A DNA stretch of 64,000 bases from Bog-756 sp963734395 (GCA_963734395.1 CAVTGY010000005.1:1-64000); one strand, 5' to 3'. Shown: positions 41,051 to 51,976, counted from the first letter of the stretch. A program made the numbers and translations. Notes: generated from the letters alone by a model not told the origin.

Positions 41051-42683
41051 TCACTCGGGTGCCCCGGTCATCGCCCGCACGTCGAACACCTCGAGGCTCC
41101 CGTCGGAGGGTCCGTTGGCCGTCGAAGACCAGCCGACCCCCGTGCTGCACGGCTCGCTCGAAGGAGGGTCCGGCGATGCCGTAGCCCTGCGCCACCAGCA
41201 GCGTGGACAGCACCACGTAGTCGACGTGATGGGCTCGGAGCTGGGCCACCGTGGCCCACTGCCCGATGACCCCCCGGGTGAGGAGGAACTGGGAGGTCCC
41301 GTCGGTGGTGGATACGACCGCGGACGGTGCCACGTGCTGGCTCTCCCAGCTGATCAGCCGCACGTACTCGTCGTCATGACCCGTGTGGATCGACGTCCAC
41401 GTGCCCAGGTCGAAGAGGAACACGGCACCGACCGCCACGATCGCCACCCACTTCCATCGCACGGTGCGTTCCGCCATCCGTCCATCGACCCACACCACCA
41501 CGCTGATAACGCAGGGAAGCAGGAGGATGTAGTACATCTGCTCTTCGATGGTGCCGAACAGCGGTGGCATAGCCAAGGTAGGCGGCAGCCGACAGTGTCC
41601 ACATCGCACCCATCACCGACGCCCGGCGCTTGGGGTCCCCGACCAGACGCTTGGGATACCAGGGCTCCAGCCTCCACACCAGCCCCAGCGCGCAGAACGC
41701 CCCCGCGGCCAGAACCAGATAGGTCACCCCGAACTCGGACATGTCGGCGACCATCCTCGACAGGATCGAGACGTGCGTCTGGGGCGAGTTGAATCCGGAG
41801 TTCTGCGAGGCGCCGACCAGGCGGAGGATCCCGATCACCTTGCCGTTCCACCAGACCTTGATCCCGAAGTGACTGGCGTCGGCGAAGATGGAAACGGCGT
41901 AGACGATCGAGGGCGATGAACGTCACCCTCAGAATTTCCCGTCTGGTGACGACCCATCCGCCAATCAGAGTGAGGAACAGGGCGAACAGGACGACCAGGC
42001 CGAAGGTCTCCTTGGTGGAGATCGCCACCCCGCCGGCCAGCCCGGCCAGGGCCACCAGGTTGCGGCGCTTGAACGAAGGGTGATCGACCGCGTCGGCCGC
42101 CACCATGCAGAAGAACATGGTGACCACCGCCAACTGGGCCGGTGCTTCGAGCATGACCCGGCTGTCGAAGCTGATGGCCAGCGGGTCGATGGCGAGCAGT
42201 AGACCGGCCACGATGGCCGCCTGTCGACGGGCCATGCGGTCGACCAGCAGGAAGGTGACCACACAGGTGGCCGCCCCGAGGACGACGTCGACCTGCCGGA
42301 GCGCCGAACAGGGTGGATTCGGTGCCGCCGTGTAGTCCGAAGACCAGGATGATCAGGCCGTAGAGGTAGAAGGCGGTCGGGGGATGGAGGACGAAGGGCA
42401 GCCCGTAGAGGGTGACTCCGTGGCCGTGGGCCACGTTGAGCGCGATGTTGGTGTAGCTGGTCTCGTCGATGAAGATGTCGTACGCCGATCGCAGGGCGGT
42501 CAGACGGGTCGCCAGGGCCGCCGCGCCGATGAGCACCACCCAGGTGGCGCGGTGGACGGCCACTCGCCCCAACCATGAGCGGAGCGATTCCAGGGACGAG
42601 ACGGCCTGCTCCGCCACCACCGCGGGCGGTCGGGGAGGCCAATCGAGCTCGATGGTGGGCTTGTACTCGAGTGCTGAACTCAT
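41051..42683 (-). CDS. polytopic glycosyltransferase, GT39/GT83 (PMT/ArnT-like) type (frameshifted)
   Basis: About 545 residues. A cytoplasmic N-terminus is followed by the first membrane helix and a loop with the family acidic motif FIDETSYTNIALNVAHGHG, then many helices (VDRMARRQAAIVAGLLLAID, LVVLFALFLTLIGGWVV, YLVLAAGAFCALGLVW, YYILLLPCVISVVVW). The C-terminal part is soluble and ends SLEVFDVRAMTGAPE at 41051. Frame changes near 42290, 41910, 41590 and 41110. Such enzymes use polyprenyl-phosphate sugars outside the membrane. ATG 42683 lies in a TGATG overlap with the GT4 gene. Stop is 26 bp before the start of the giant fusion gene. Confidence 0.75.
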
Positions 42684-44172
42684 CACCCGGCCAGGGCGTC
42701 CCGCGTGCTGTTCATCAGTCTCGGTGGTCGCCGGCGCGGTGCCGATGGCCGGCGACACCAGATCGATCGGCCGGGCCACGGCGAACTGCACCCGCCCGTC
42801 ATCGATCGCCGATGGCGAGAAACCGGCCCGACGCAGGGCCACCCGGGCCGTCTCCGTGTCGGTGTTCCGCAACAGGACCACCAGCTCGCCCGGGCTCAGC
42901 ACCCGCTTGTCGGTGCCGCGGAAGCCGGGGACCTCACCGTTGGGGAGCAGGTCGACCGGCACCCGAACCACGGTGGCCAGATCGGTGATCGTCCGCCGGT
43001 TGTTCGGCGCATGAGTCAGGCGCCCCGCTTCGGCGCCGGAGCAAGGACAGCGTCTGATCGGCCATCTCGTCCCAGGTGAACTGCGAGGCCCACTGGCGGG
43101 TCCGCTTGGCCATGGCCACCGCCGCGGACTCATCGCTCATCTGGTGCAGCGCCCGGCGATCTCCTTGCCCAGATCCTGGTCCTCCTCGATCAGCCAGCCG
43201 GTCTCGCCGTCTCGGATGGAATCCCTCAGGCCCGGGCGCCGATAGGCCAGGACCGGGACCCCGAGCAGAGTTCGCCTCGATGACCGAAAGGCCCCAGCCC
43301 TCGCCCTCTGAGGCATTCACCGACAGCCACGCGGTCCGCATGAGCTGATCGCGCTCGGGAGTGCTGACGCGCGCCGTGGATCACCACATGCTCTTCGAGA
43401 TCGAGGGTCGGCGACCAGAGTCTCCAGGACCGCGCGCTCAGGGCCGTCCCCCACCACGTGGAGCTCCGAAGTCGGGGAACTCCGACAGCACCGACGGAAT
43501 GGCATCGGACGATCGAGGCCACCGATTTGTGTGGGACCAGTCGAGCGACGCAGACGATGCGGGGAGTGGCCGACCGACCACGGATGCCCGGCAACGACGA
43601 GACTGCCGAATCCGACCCGGGGGGAATGACCACGATGTCTCCCTTGAGACCCAAGCCGGCGTCGAATGCCCTTCCGGGTCGAGGGTGAGATGGCGATGAT
43701 CGTCCGGTCGCGGTACACGAGGCTTGCTCCAAACCGTTCCAACCATTGGCCGATCTTGGAAACCAGCGGCGGAAAGTAGAGCGGGAACTGATCCTGATGG
43801 ACGTGGTGCAGCAGCATCAACACCGGAGTCTTTCGCTTGACCACCAACGGGGTGAAGAACGGAATGCCGTTCTGGCTGTCGATCACCCCGCGGATGTACT
43901 TCCGGTACATCAGCATCCATGCCAGCACCCACGGGATAGACCGTGAACCGACCGCCCCTGCGGACGATCCAGTAGCCGTCGACCTGCTCCTTGCGACGCT
44001 CACCGGCTACCGCCGAGGTGAGGAGGACCACGTCGTGGCCGCGCTCGACGAAGCCACGGGCCAGGCGCTCGCACACCAGTTCGGCACCACCGGCCTCGGG
44101 GTGTTTGCAGTCCCGCCAGTTGGTCATGACCACCAACCGCCGTCGGTGCTGCTTGGAAGCCTTCATTTCCAC
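42683..44172 (-). CDS. GT4 family glycosyltransferase (frameshifted)
   Basis: About 495 residues read across at least five frame changes. The N-terminus RRLVVMTNWRDCKHPEAGGA, then ELVCERLARGFVERGHDVVL, is a typical GT4 start; VLMLLHHVHQDQFPLYFPP and IIAISPSTRKG follow; the donor half has VVIPPGSDS, IVCVARLVPHKSV, ELHVVGDGPER and WLSVNASEGEGWGLSVIEAN. After the normal GT4 end (TWDEMADQTLSLLRRR) about 100 further residues continue, including RVPVDLLPNGEVPGFRGTDK. As read, this frame enters the next gene without a stop; a TGATG overlap in another frame suggests the true end at 42683. Confidence 0.78.
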
Positions 44173-44884
44173 CCGCCTGCATCACCCTCTGCGCCCAGCG
44201 ATCGACGGGCTTCTCGCAACTCGCGGAACGACCTCACCCCGTCGACGAGGGGCCGGAACGAGGACTCGGGGCTGTCGGTCCACTGGATGGGCAGCTCGAT
44301 CATCCGGTGCTTGCGCAGGCGGGCCAGGGCCAGGACCTCGACGTCGAAGGCAAAGCCGGTCAGCGGTGCTCTCGGCGAAGAGCGATTTGGCCACATCCGA
44401 GTGGAACAGCTTGAACCCGCACTGGGTGTCGGTGATCGGCCCGCTCAGATTGGAGGCCATGGTGCGGAAGGCGAAGCTCCCCAACCGGCGCATCCTGCCC
44501 TGGGGAACCTCGTAGCCAGCACCGGTGCACCGCCGCGATCCGATGACCACCTCCCATCCGGAGCGGAGAAGGTCGATCCCCATTCGGAGCGCTGAGGGAG
44601 GGGTGGACAGATCGGCGTCGCAGTAGCCGACGAACGGAGCCGACGACCGCTGGATGCCCGTCCTGACCGCGGCGCCCTTTCCCCGGGTCCGACAGCTGAT
44701 GATCTCGACCGGTACGTGGGCGTGTCGCGCTGCGGTTGACCACCTCGGCGGTGGCATCGACGCACCCGTTGTCCACCACCAACAGGTTGAGGGAGAGGTC
44801 GCGATCGGCCGCCTCGTCGCTGATGGCAGCCAACGTGGCACCGATCCTCCTCTCCTCGTTGAAGGCAGGGATCACCAGGTCCAA
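44163..44884 (-). CDS. GT2 family glycosyltransferase, dolichol-phosphate-mannose synthase type (frameshifted)
   Basis: About 240 residues. Start region LDLVIPAFNEERRIGATLAA (TTG 44884), LLVVDNGCVDATAEVV, then after a frame change near 44735, RGKGAAVRTGIQRS and the DxD motif YCDADLSTPP; after another near 44370, GFAFDVEVLALARL and PIQWTDSPESSFRPLVDG. These are the blocks of polyprenyl-phosphate mannose/glucose synthases, which would supply the donor for the polytopic GT. Overlaps the GT4 start. Confidence 0.82.
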
Positions 44885-45033
44885 CTCGGCACCCTGTCCT
44901 CTCCGTTGCCTCCCGCCGGCGAGGTTGGGCTACCTCGTTGACCGTTCGCTCGCTCCTGTTCGCTCTTTAACCGCTCGTTCTCTCATCGCTGGCTCTCCCA
45001 TCGCCCGGTTACCTCCTCCTCGACTGATCGCGA

Positions 45034-45865
45034 TCACACTCCACTCGAGGCGCCGCCCGCGACAGCGACACCCATCTGCTCGCTCAACATGGTCGGGTCA
45101 CCGACTGCATCGACCAGTCGATCCACCAGATAGCGACGGGTGTGGGCCGGGATCGATCCCGCATAGCGCTCGAAGTACTTCGACGCGTGCAGCGTGCTCT
45201 CGACCAGAAACGGGAGGTCCGAGGGAACCATCTCCCGGATGGCCAGAAGCGGGATCGGCGACTGAAGGGGGCGGAACTCGCCACTCCAAAGTCCGCGCGC
45301 TTCGCACCTTGGGATGGAACTGCCCGATCATCAGACCGTTGCTGACGAACTCGTCCTTCAGTTCTCGCTGCAGGGCGTTGAGATCGTCCGATGAGGCACG
45401 GTCGATGTGGGGCAGGACGATCAGGATGCTGACCAGGTGCCTCTTCGAGGTCGGGGCCATCTGCTGCAGTTCGGTGAACTGCTGCATCGAGGTGCGCACG
45501 GCGGCGATCAGATCGTCGCTGGCGCACTCCGCCTCAGGCCGGCACGAGACATAGAGCAGCCGCTCGTCGAACGAATGCTGGATGTAGGGACAGACCGGCC
45601 CTCTTCGGCCCAGATCGGCGTGGGGAGTTCCGAGGAAGGTGCGGGCCCATTCGAGGGTGCGTGATACCGCCTCCAGGTCATCGGCCCCACAGCCCAGGCG
45701 ATCGAGCGATCCGGCGTCGACCGGTCGGCTCGGAGTGGCGAGCGCCAGTCGGGTCACCGCAAGCCGCTCTCGTCGGCCGAGCCGGAAAAGGGTCGACGGT
45801 GGTCTGAGAGCAGGGCCGTCCGCCGGGACGCAGACCGCATAGGGGTACCGCCGCAATTTCAGCAT
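45034..45865 (-). CDS. conserved protein of unknown function, possibly DUF6875 type (frameshifted)
   Basis: About 277 residues with one frame change near 45305. Not recognised with certainty. Visible features are a conserved cysteine-proline (GPVCPYIQHSFDERLLYVSC), a helical middle (DDLIAAVRTSMQQFTELQQM), strand VSILIVLPHID, and GLMIGQFHPKCEARGLWSGE, followed by PLLAIREMVPSDLPFLV. The CP and GQFHP motifs recall the DUF6875 family, which I associate with biosynthetic loci; this is weakly held. The C-terminus ends AVAGGASSGV. It lies between the pyruvyl-transferase and the GT2, in the same direction. Confidence 0.5.
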
Positions 45866-46164
45866 GTGTGCTCTAGGCCGTCACTCTCTGATTGCCCCAC
45901 CGGTGATAACCACTCTTAGTAGTGTCCTAACTACTTTTAGTGGTCGACTATCGAACATTATGAGCGAGCGAGCGATAACTGCAAGGGCTTCGGGCACTTA
46001 ATTCGGTAAATCACCGATAAACCCCGAGTGCCACTTCACGCAATCTGGTGCCGACTCAATGTCGGTCGATGTTCCCGAGCGTCACACTCCGACGACCTCA
46101 TCGCCGGAAGCTCGGACCGCCGGACCGATGGCCCTGCGTCGGTCGTCAGATGCCGGTCACTGGC
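45866..46164. promoter_or_regulatory. AT-rich intergenic region with dyads; likely promoter of the glycan operon
   Basis: 299 bp without a gene, clearly richer in A/T than its surroundings. It holds an imperfect 14-bp inverted repeat (45910-45923 with 45930-45943, 11 of 14 matching, ends CCACT...AGTGG) and a nested stem (GGCACT 45993-45998 with AGTGCC 46027-46032; inner TCGGT 46003-46007 with ACCGA 46013-46017). The first suits a dimeric regulator site close to the promoter of the minus-strand genes; the second could be a terminator-like or leader structure after the pyruvyl-transferase gene. Confidence 0.5.
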
Positions 46165-47180
46165 TCAGTGGCTCAGCTGGTGTGGCGCGACGTCCTCCAG
46201 CCAACGACCCAGATCATCCCCCGAAACCGCGTCGGGCCTGACCGGGAGAACTCCCATGCTGTCGAGGAATTGATCGCACTTGGCTTCGAACGACAGGCCG
46301 TAGACCGGTCGCTCGACCGCCATGGCGAAGATCTGGGCGTGGAGGCGCATCGCCACCACCCCCCGGCAGCATTGGACGATTCCCAACATGACTGCCGGAT
46401 GGAGGTCTGGACCGATGAACCGCATGCAATGGCCGTTTTGCCATCTTCTGCTGCAACGAGCGGCCCAGGTCCAAGTCGGTGAGTGCCGCCCCCAGGTGGT
46501 AATCACCCTTGTCCGAGAAGGACAGGTAGAGAATCTCGCAGTCCTTCCCCTCCGCCCACCGGTCGAGTCCTTCGGCCATTCCGGACAAGCAGCGGTGATC
46601 GGAGGTAGCTCCGGCGCCAGGCTTGAGGGAGACCGCGACCATCGGACGGTCGGCTCGAACCCCGGCGGCCGCGAGCGCGGCCCTTACCGCGTCGGCCGGC
46701 GCCGGTTGGAGTTCCCATGCCGGGTCCCGCACCAGCGTCGCGTATTCGGGCCCACCGAGTGCCGTCACCGATGCGGTGTCCCGGGCGGACACCTGGCGCG
46801 CCTTTCGAGCCACCCGGCGCAGTGCCCAGCCCACCGCGGCCGGCATGTCCGGATAGGCACCAACCGAGCAGAGCTCGACGTCCTTCCCCATGAACTCGGC
46901 CACCAGCAGCACGAACGGGAGACAAGCGACCAGAGGGGGGATCCCCCGACCGAACATGCCTCCGCCGCCGATGACCACAGTGTCGGCCCGGAGAAACTCG
47001 CCAAATGCCCTGGCCGACACCATCGGCACCGAATGGATCTCCGGTACCAGCCTGGCGATGCGCTCGGGATTCCGGCTGAGCACGGTCACCCTCCCCCGTT
47101 CGAGAGCTGGAGGGTGCGACCTGGATGAGGATGGCATCATCCCCGGTGTTGCCGTTGCCGTAGTTGCCGATCATGAGCAC
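46165..47180 (-). CDS. polysaccharide pyruvyl transferase family protein (CsaB-like, frameshifted)
   Basis: About 335 residues. GTG 47180 or ATG 47174 gives LMIGNYGNGNTGDDAIL, the family opening. After a frame change near 47120, VTVLSRNPERIARL, ADTVVIGGGGMFG and SARDTASVTALG follow; after another near 46440, RFIGPDLHPAVMLGIVQCC, VVAMRLHAQIFAMA and GLSFEAKCDQFLDSMG end the protein. These match the PF04230 family, which adds ketal-linked pyruvate to cell-wall glycans in the CsaB case. Here it is the first gene of the minus-strand glycan group. Confidence 0.85.
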
Positions 47181-47299
47181 GCGCTCCGATCGACCGCTGC
47201 GCCCGGCGGACGCTCCGATCAGCGCTCATCGAAACTCTCTCTGGCCGGACGTGGTCGGCTTCGACGATCGTCGAGCCGGATGGCCTGTCGGGGCTACCA

Positions 47300-49635
47300 C
47301 TACGCGGCCCCGTAGAAGGGAGCGCCTCCGCTGAACACGCCCCCGTCGGAAGAGACCAGCCAGTAGCCTCCGGTGACGCTGTCGGCCGCCATTCCCACCA
47401 CCGGTGCGTTGAGGGTCAGCCCTCCGACCGAACCGTGGAAGATGGCATCCCCGAACGAGAAGATTCCTCCGTCGGAGGCGACGAACCAGTACCCGTCGCC
47501 GTCGGGGGAGGCGGCCATCCCGTTGACCGGCTTGTTGAGGACCATGCCTCCGGTCGAACCGTAGAACGGCGATGCGAAGGCGAAGATCCCGCCGTCGGTC
47601 GCCACCTCCCAATACCCCCCGGTCCAAGGGTCGGCAGCGATGCCCACCACCGGCTGATTGAGGTGCACTCCACCCATCGAACCGTGAAAGGCCGCATCCC
47701 CGAACGAGAAGATGCCTCCGTCGGAAGCGACCAGCCAGTAGCCCCTCCCGTCGCTGGTCGGGGCGATGTCGACCACCGGGGCGTTGAGGTGCGCTCCACC
47801 CATCGAGCCGTAGAAATGGGCGTCGCCGAATGCGAAGGTCCCACCGTCCGCCGCCACCAGCCAGTAGCCCCCACCGTCGGGCGTGGCCACGATGTGATTG
47901 ACCGGCTGATTGAGCGCCTGGCCGGCCATCGAGCCGAAGTACATCGGCGTCGCCGAAGGGCTCCACGCCTCCGTGCGAGTCGGCGACCCAGTAGCCCCCA
48001 CCGTCGGGAGTGGCGGCGATGCCCACGATCGGCCGGCTCAGTGAGGACGGGCTGTCGCCGGCGGAGACAGTGATGCTCAGATCGGCCGATGCCGAAGCGC
48101 CGACTGCATCGTGGACGGTGACGGTGAACGCAAAGCGACCGGACGCGGTGGGGATGCCACCGATGACTCCCGACGCCGCGCTCAGGCCAAGACCGGGCGG
48201 GAGTGCGCCCGAGCTGACCGACCAGGTGTAGAGGGGATCCCCCGCCGTGGCGGTGAGCGCTGCCGAGTAGGTCCGGCCCTGGATGGCCGACGCCAGGGAC
48301 GCGGTGGTGACCGAGAGGGGTGGGACTGACCGGCTGGGGCGTGCTCAACGTGGCGCCGAGCTCGGCCAAGGTCGGGCCCCCGGGATCCTGGCCGGAATCG
48401 CTGGCGATGAGTTGGGCTTCGTCGTTCCAGTCCACGATGAAGTAGTCAAGCGCCACCGCCCGGTCGATACAGAGGTGCATCGCCGCCACGGTGCCGTTGC
48501 CGGTGTTCTCCCCTCCCAGACGGATGCTGGTGCCCGCCACCAGGGAGGCGATGTAGTCGGCGGGATCTTCGAGTTGCGGCGTGGGCAGCACGGTGGCCGC
48601 GTCGAGATAGGTGGTGTAGGCCACCGAATTCGAGGGGTCGGGCAGCGAGTCCAACAGGTCGGTCCAGTCGAGGCCTTCGTTGAACTCGTCCATCGATTCC
48701 GCCGGTTGGAGCAGGGCGTCGACCACGGTCGTCGCACCCCCGGGACGTTCTCCCCAACCGGGGAGGAGCACCAGCTCCTTGGTGTGGAAGTCGTTGTGGA
48801 GCTGGCCGTTCAGCCAGATCCCGTAGTCGACGATGTTCTGGTTGTAGGCGGTCGAGAAAGACCTGCGCCTGGGCCGTTGTACCGGTACCCGGGGTCCACC
48901 CCTGGACGGAAGGCCGGCAAGGCCGCCTGGGTGCTGGCGTCGTACGCCCAGTAGCTGTTGGTGTGGCCGTTGTCGTCGGGGAGCGGGTAGCGCAACTCGC
49001 CGAGCGGTCCGCCTCCCTGGCGGATGGCGATGATCTCACCGGGTTGGATCTGGGATCCCAACCAGGCCAGGTAGGTCCCTTCCGCGGCCCGGACCGCGAG
49101 GTCGGTGAACGCGTTGGCCACGTTGTTGCCCGATGGCCGCACTACCGCTGAACACGTCGCCGTACTGATTGACGAACCGGGTCCCTCCCGGAAGCGAGGA
49201 ACACCCAGTCCGGCGGGTACTGCAGGCCCGGATCGAGCACGACGCTCATACCGGCCGACCGGACGGCGGCGATCTTCGCTTGGATCTGACTCATGTAGGC
49301 GGAAGAGAAGGTCCCCTGGGTGGGCTCGATGTCGTTCCAACCCACCTGGACGGTGATGGCGGCGATGCCCGCCGCCTTCTCCTGGCTCAGGTAGTTGCCG
49401 CTGGCCCCGAGGATCCCGAGGATGGGTTTGCCGCCGGCGTGGCTCGACACCACCGACGACGCCGTCCGTCCGGTGGACGGCATGGCCGGCCGCTGTGACC
49501 GTCCGCTGCGCGCGAGCCCCGAAGGCCCCGAGGACGAACGGGACCACCGCGGTGACGCCGGCGAGGAGGACGGCCGACGGCGGCGATGAGGACACGGGTC
49601 GCCGCGTTCGGGGCGCGTGTCGCCTTCGAGCTCAC
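47300..49635 (-). CDS. secreted GH14-like TIM-barrel protein with Ig-like domain and 42-residue repeats (frameshifted)
   Basis: About 775 residues. GTG 49635 leads to a hydrophobic signal segment (AVLLAGVTAVVPFVLGAFGA). The barrel begins KPILGILGASGNYLSQEKAA with VQVGWNDIEPTQGTFSSAYM; the segment IIAIRQGGGPLGELRYPLP recalls the catalytic-acid loop of beta-amylases (GPAGELRYP), so a GH14/GH42-like enzyme is likely. Next comes a He_PIG-type Ig domain (LPPGLGLSAASGVIGGIPTA) and then six repeats of 42 residues (GGYWLVASDGGIFSFGDAxF type). At least five frame changes. The repeats occur widely in actinobacterial secreted proteins and probably form a beta-propeller-like or wall-binding part. Confidence 0.65.
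47306..48025 (-). repeat. 42-residue (126-bp) in-frame tandem repeats
   Basis: Six units with the consensus GGYWLVASDGGIFSFGDA, then FHGSMGGxxLNxPVVGIA, account for the C-terminal third of the secreted protein. One of the units is divergent (FAFASPFYGSTGG). One frame change near 47950 separates the first unit from the rest. Confidence 0.85.
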
Positions 49636-49997
49636 AGTCCAGCGTTCCGGTTCACTGCCCAACTTTCCGGTTCGGAGACCACAGCCGTTCGATGCCGAAC
49701 GAAGCGGTCCTTGCATCCCTATCGGTAGCCACCCACCGGACAATTGAGGAAATTCAGGGAGAGATTGACGAATCTTAACCGATCACCCGACCTCCGGTTC
49801 GTCGGTGGGCGTTGCCGTCGATCCGCTCCAGGCGGTGTTCTGACAGGATCCGTCAGGGGCCGCTGGGGTCGACGCCGGGTCTCTTGCCTTTTAGTTTCGC
49901 GAATATCGGCCGTAGATTATCACTTACGGACGATGTTTCGACGGAAATACGTATCGTCTCAAAGGCGATAGATAAAGGCGCGATCGGCGGGCCGAGC
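49636..49997. promoter_or_regulatory. 362-bp gene-free region, AT-rich in parts
   Basis: Lies between the end of the Gfo/Idh gene and the start of the secreted GH14-like gene, both minus strand. Two low-GC patches (49741-49790 and 49888-49975) contain the palindrome ATACGTAT (49947-49954) and an inverted pair GACGAT/ATCGTC (49929-49934 with 49953-49958). A small plus-strand open frame here has no family likeness. Most likely the promoter region of the secreted protein. Confidence 0.4.
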
Positions 49998-51126
49998 TCA
50001 ACAATCCGACCCCGACGCCAGGGTGTCTTCGACCTCCACCCAGGCCCGCTCCGCCGCCGACCGGCGGATGGCGTCAAGCACCAGCATGTCCTTCACCCCG
50101 TCGACGAAGGTGGCCGGACGGGGACCCGGGGGCGGGGTCCGACCCTCCATCCGGCAGCGGAGCACCTGGGCGAGCCGGGTGTAGGGCCCCAAGTCCATGC
50201 CGTGGGAGATCATCCGCTCATAGGTGGTCCGCACCAGACCGTCCGGAAGCGGCGGGGCTTTCTCGGTGGGGAGGTCCTCGGGAACCGGCATCGTGCGCGT
50301 CCCGTTGACGGTCGGCCACCTTGACCGTGGCGCCCACGCCCTCGATCCAGGCGGTGGCCTTCGACCCGATGACCCTGGTGATCACGATGGGCGGACCCCA
50401 GTCTCCCGAGGTGCTCTGCATGGTGCCCACCGCACCCGACCGCATCCGGAAGTGCACCACGAAGGAATCCTCGGCCGACATCGCGGTGTCCGCCGCATGG
50501 GGTAGGGAGGCGCTGACCGACTCGAATTCGCCGAGGGTCACACGGATCTGGTCGATCACCTGAGAGCCGTGCGCACCCAGCCACCCACCGCCCTGCTCGA
50601 CATCGGCCCACCACTCGGGCACCTCGGCCGAACGGTCGGCCAGCAAGGGGAACGTGGAGGAGCGACGGTTGCGATCCGCGGTTCACCGATCTCGCCGGCA
50701 TCAACGGCGCGGGCCAGGATCGCCTGGCCCGGGTCCCAGCGGAACTCGCAGCCGAGCAGGTGGACGATGTCCGCCTCGACCGCGGCGGCCAGCACGGCTC
50801 GCGGGCCTCGTTCGGCGTCCCGGGCGAACGGCTTCTCGCAGATGATGCTCTTGCCGGCGGCGATGGCGGCCAGGGCGATCGCCGCGTGGGTGTGGGGTGG
50901 GGTGGCGATGGTCACCGCGCCCACACCGTCGAGCAACAACGCTTCGTCGACCGAGGTGAGGCTCACCGGGATGTCGAACAGGCGGGCTCGCTCGGCGGTC
51001 TTGTCCGGATCCCGCCCGACCAGCGCCACCACCTCGAAACCCGCCGCCCGAAGGGCCCGGACATGGGTGATGCAGCCGAACCCGGTTCCCACCACCACCG
51101 CGCCGTTCGACGGGCTTCCGTCTCAT
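49998..51126 (-). CDS. Gfo/Idh/MocA family oxidoreductase (frameshifted)
   Basis: About 375 residues. The Rossmann site GTGFGCITHVRALRAAGF and the block VTIATPPHTHAAIALAAIAA, then GKSIICEKPFA, define the family. After frame changes near 50640 and 50300 the C-terminal domain follows (GGGWLGAHGSQVIDQIRVTL, a typical GGG-x2-D/H-x-G-x-H variant). ATG 51126 overlaps the stop of the preceding gene, but the Rossmann frame begins a few codons later in another frame. These enzymes oxidise or reduce sugars, inositols or related cyclic compounds with NAD(P). Confidence 0.82.
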
Positions 51127-51976
51127 CGGGCCTCCTCGATCAAGGACCTGGTGGCATCGGCCGCCGCCCGGGCGGCGTCGCCGGACGACCGTCGGTGCAG
51201 TGGATCGGAGAACACTTCGACGCCGATGGGGGCGGTGGTGCCGGTGTCGAACAGCGCGGCGAGGATGCCCCGGAGGTCGAATTCACCCTCGCCGGGGAGG
51301 TCCCGATGATGCAGTGTGGCTTCGACCAGATTGGACTCGGCCTCGAGGGGCCCGTCGTCGAGCTGAATCCCCATGATCAGCGGTCCGGGGACCTGGCGCA
51401 GTTGGTCGACGCTGTTCCCGGCGCGGACCAGGTGCCAGGCGTCGATGTTCAGGCCGCCGTTGGGCTGATCGGCCCGCTGCACGATGTCGAGGGCGCGGGT
51501 CAGATCGGGGATCTTCGACCAGGGAAGCCACTCGATGTGTACCAGCAGGTCGTGCTCGGCTGCCCGGGCGCACAGGCCGGCAAACGCCTCGGCGGCCCCG
51601 TCGACATCCCAGGAGCCACCGAAGACATCGACGGCGTTGACCGAGCGGGCACCGAGTGCATCGGCGATGGCGAACAGTTCCCGCTCCCCGAAACCGAAGA
51701 CGTCCTCGCTGTCCAGTTCCGGTGTGATGTGCACCTCCGATGCGCCGGGGAGCCACCACCAGGCCGGATCCAGCTCGGCCACCACCAGGTCGTGATCGGC
51801 CAGCATCGAGCGCATGTCGGCGTCGCTCAGGCCCTCGGCCCGTGCGGCGGCGTAGTCGCGTCCCCACATCGACACGCGCGGCGAAGCCGGCGGACTGCGC
51901 TGCCGACAGGCGATCTCGCGAACGGCGTACCCCGCCTCAGGGTGCCCGAGCACAGGATCAGGTCATCGGGTCCCAT
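51123..51976 (-). CDS. sugar phosphate isomerase/epimerase-like TIM barrel (frameshifted)
   Basis: About 284 residues. ATG 51976 gives DDLILCSGTLRRGTPFA; after frame changes near 51890-51915 the protein continues VSMWGRDYAAARAEGLSD, then VAELDPAWWWLP, FGERELFAIADALGA, VHIEWLPW, LNIDAWHLVRAG and IQLDDGP. The Glu, Asp/His and Asp at strand ends are those of the xylose isomerase-like AP endonuclease 2 fold. Commonly found beside Gfo/Idh/MocA dehydrogenases, as here, in sugar, inositol or aromatic breakdown (myo-inosose dehydratase-like, dehydroshikimate dehydratase-like). Confidence 0.8.

Noticed and set aside
41051..44172. Calling the GT4 and polytopic GT a second natural fusion
   Set aside because: They share a frame as read, but several indels are present on each side and a TGATG overlap exists in another frame, so separate genes are more likely.
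49744..49971. 75-codon plus-strand open frame in the 362-bp gap
   Set aside because: No ribosome binding site of note, no family likeness, and composition unlike the neighbouring genes; more likely promoter DNA.
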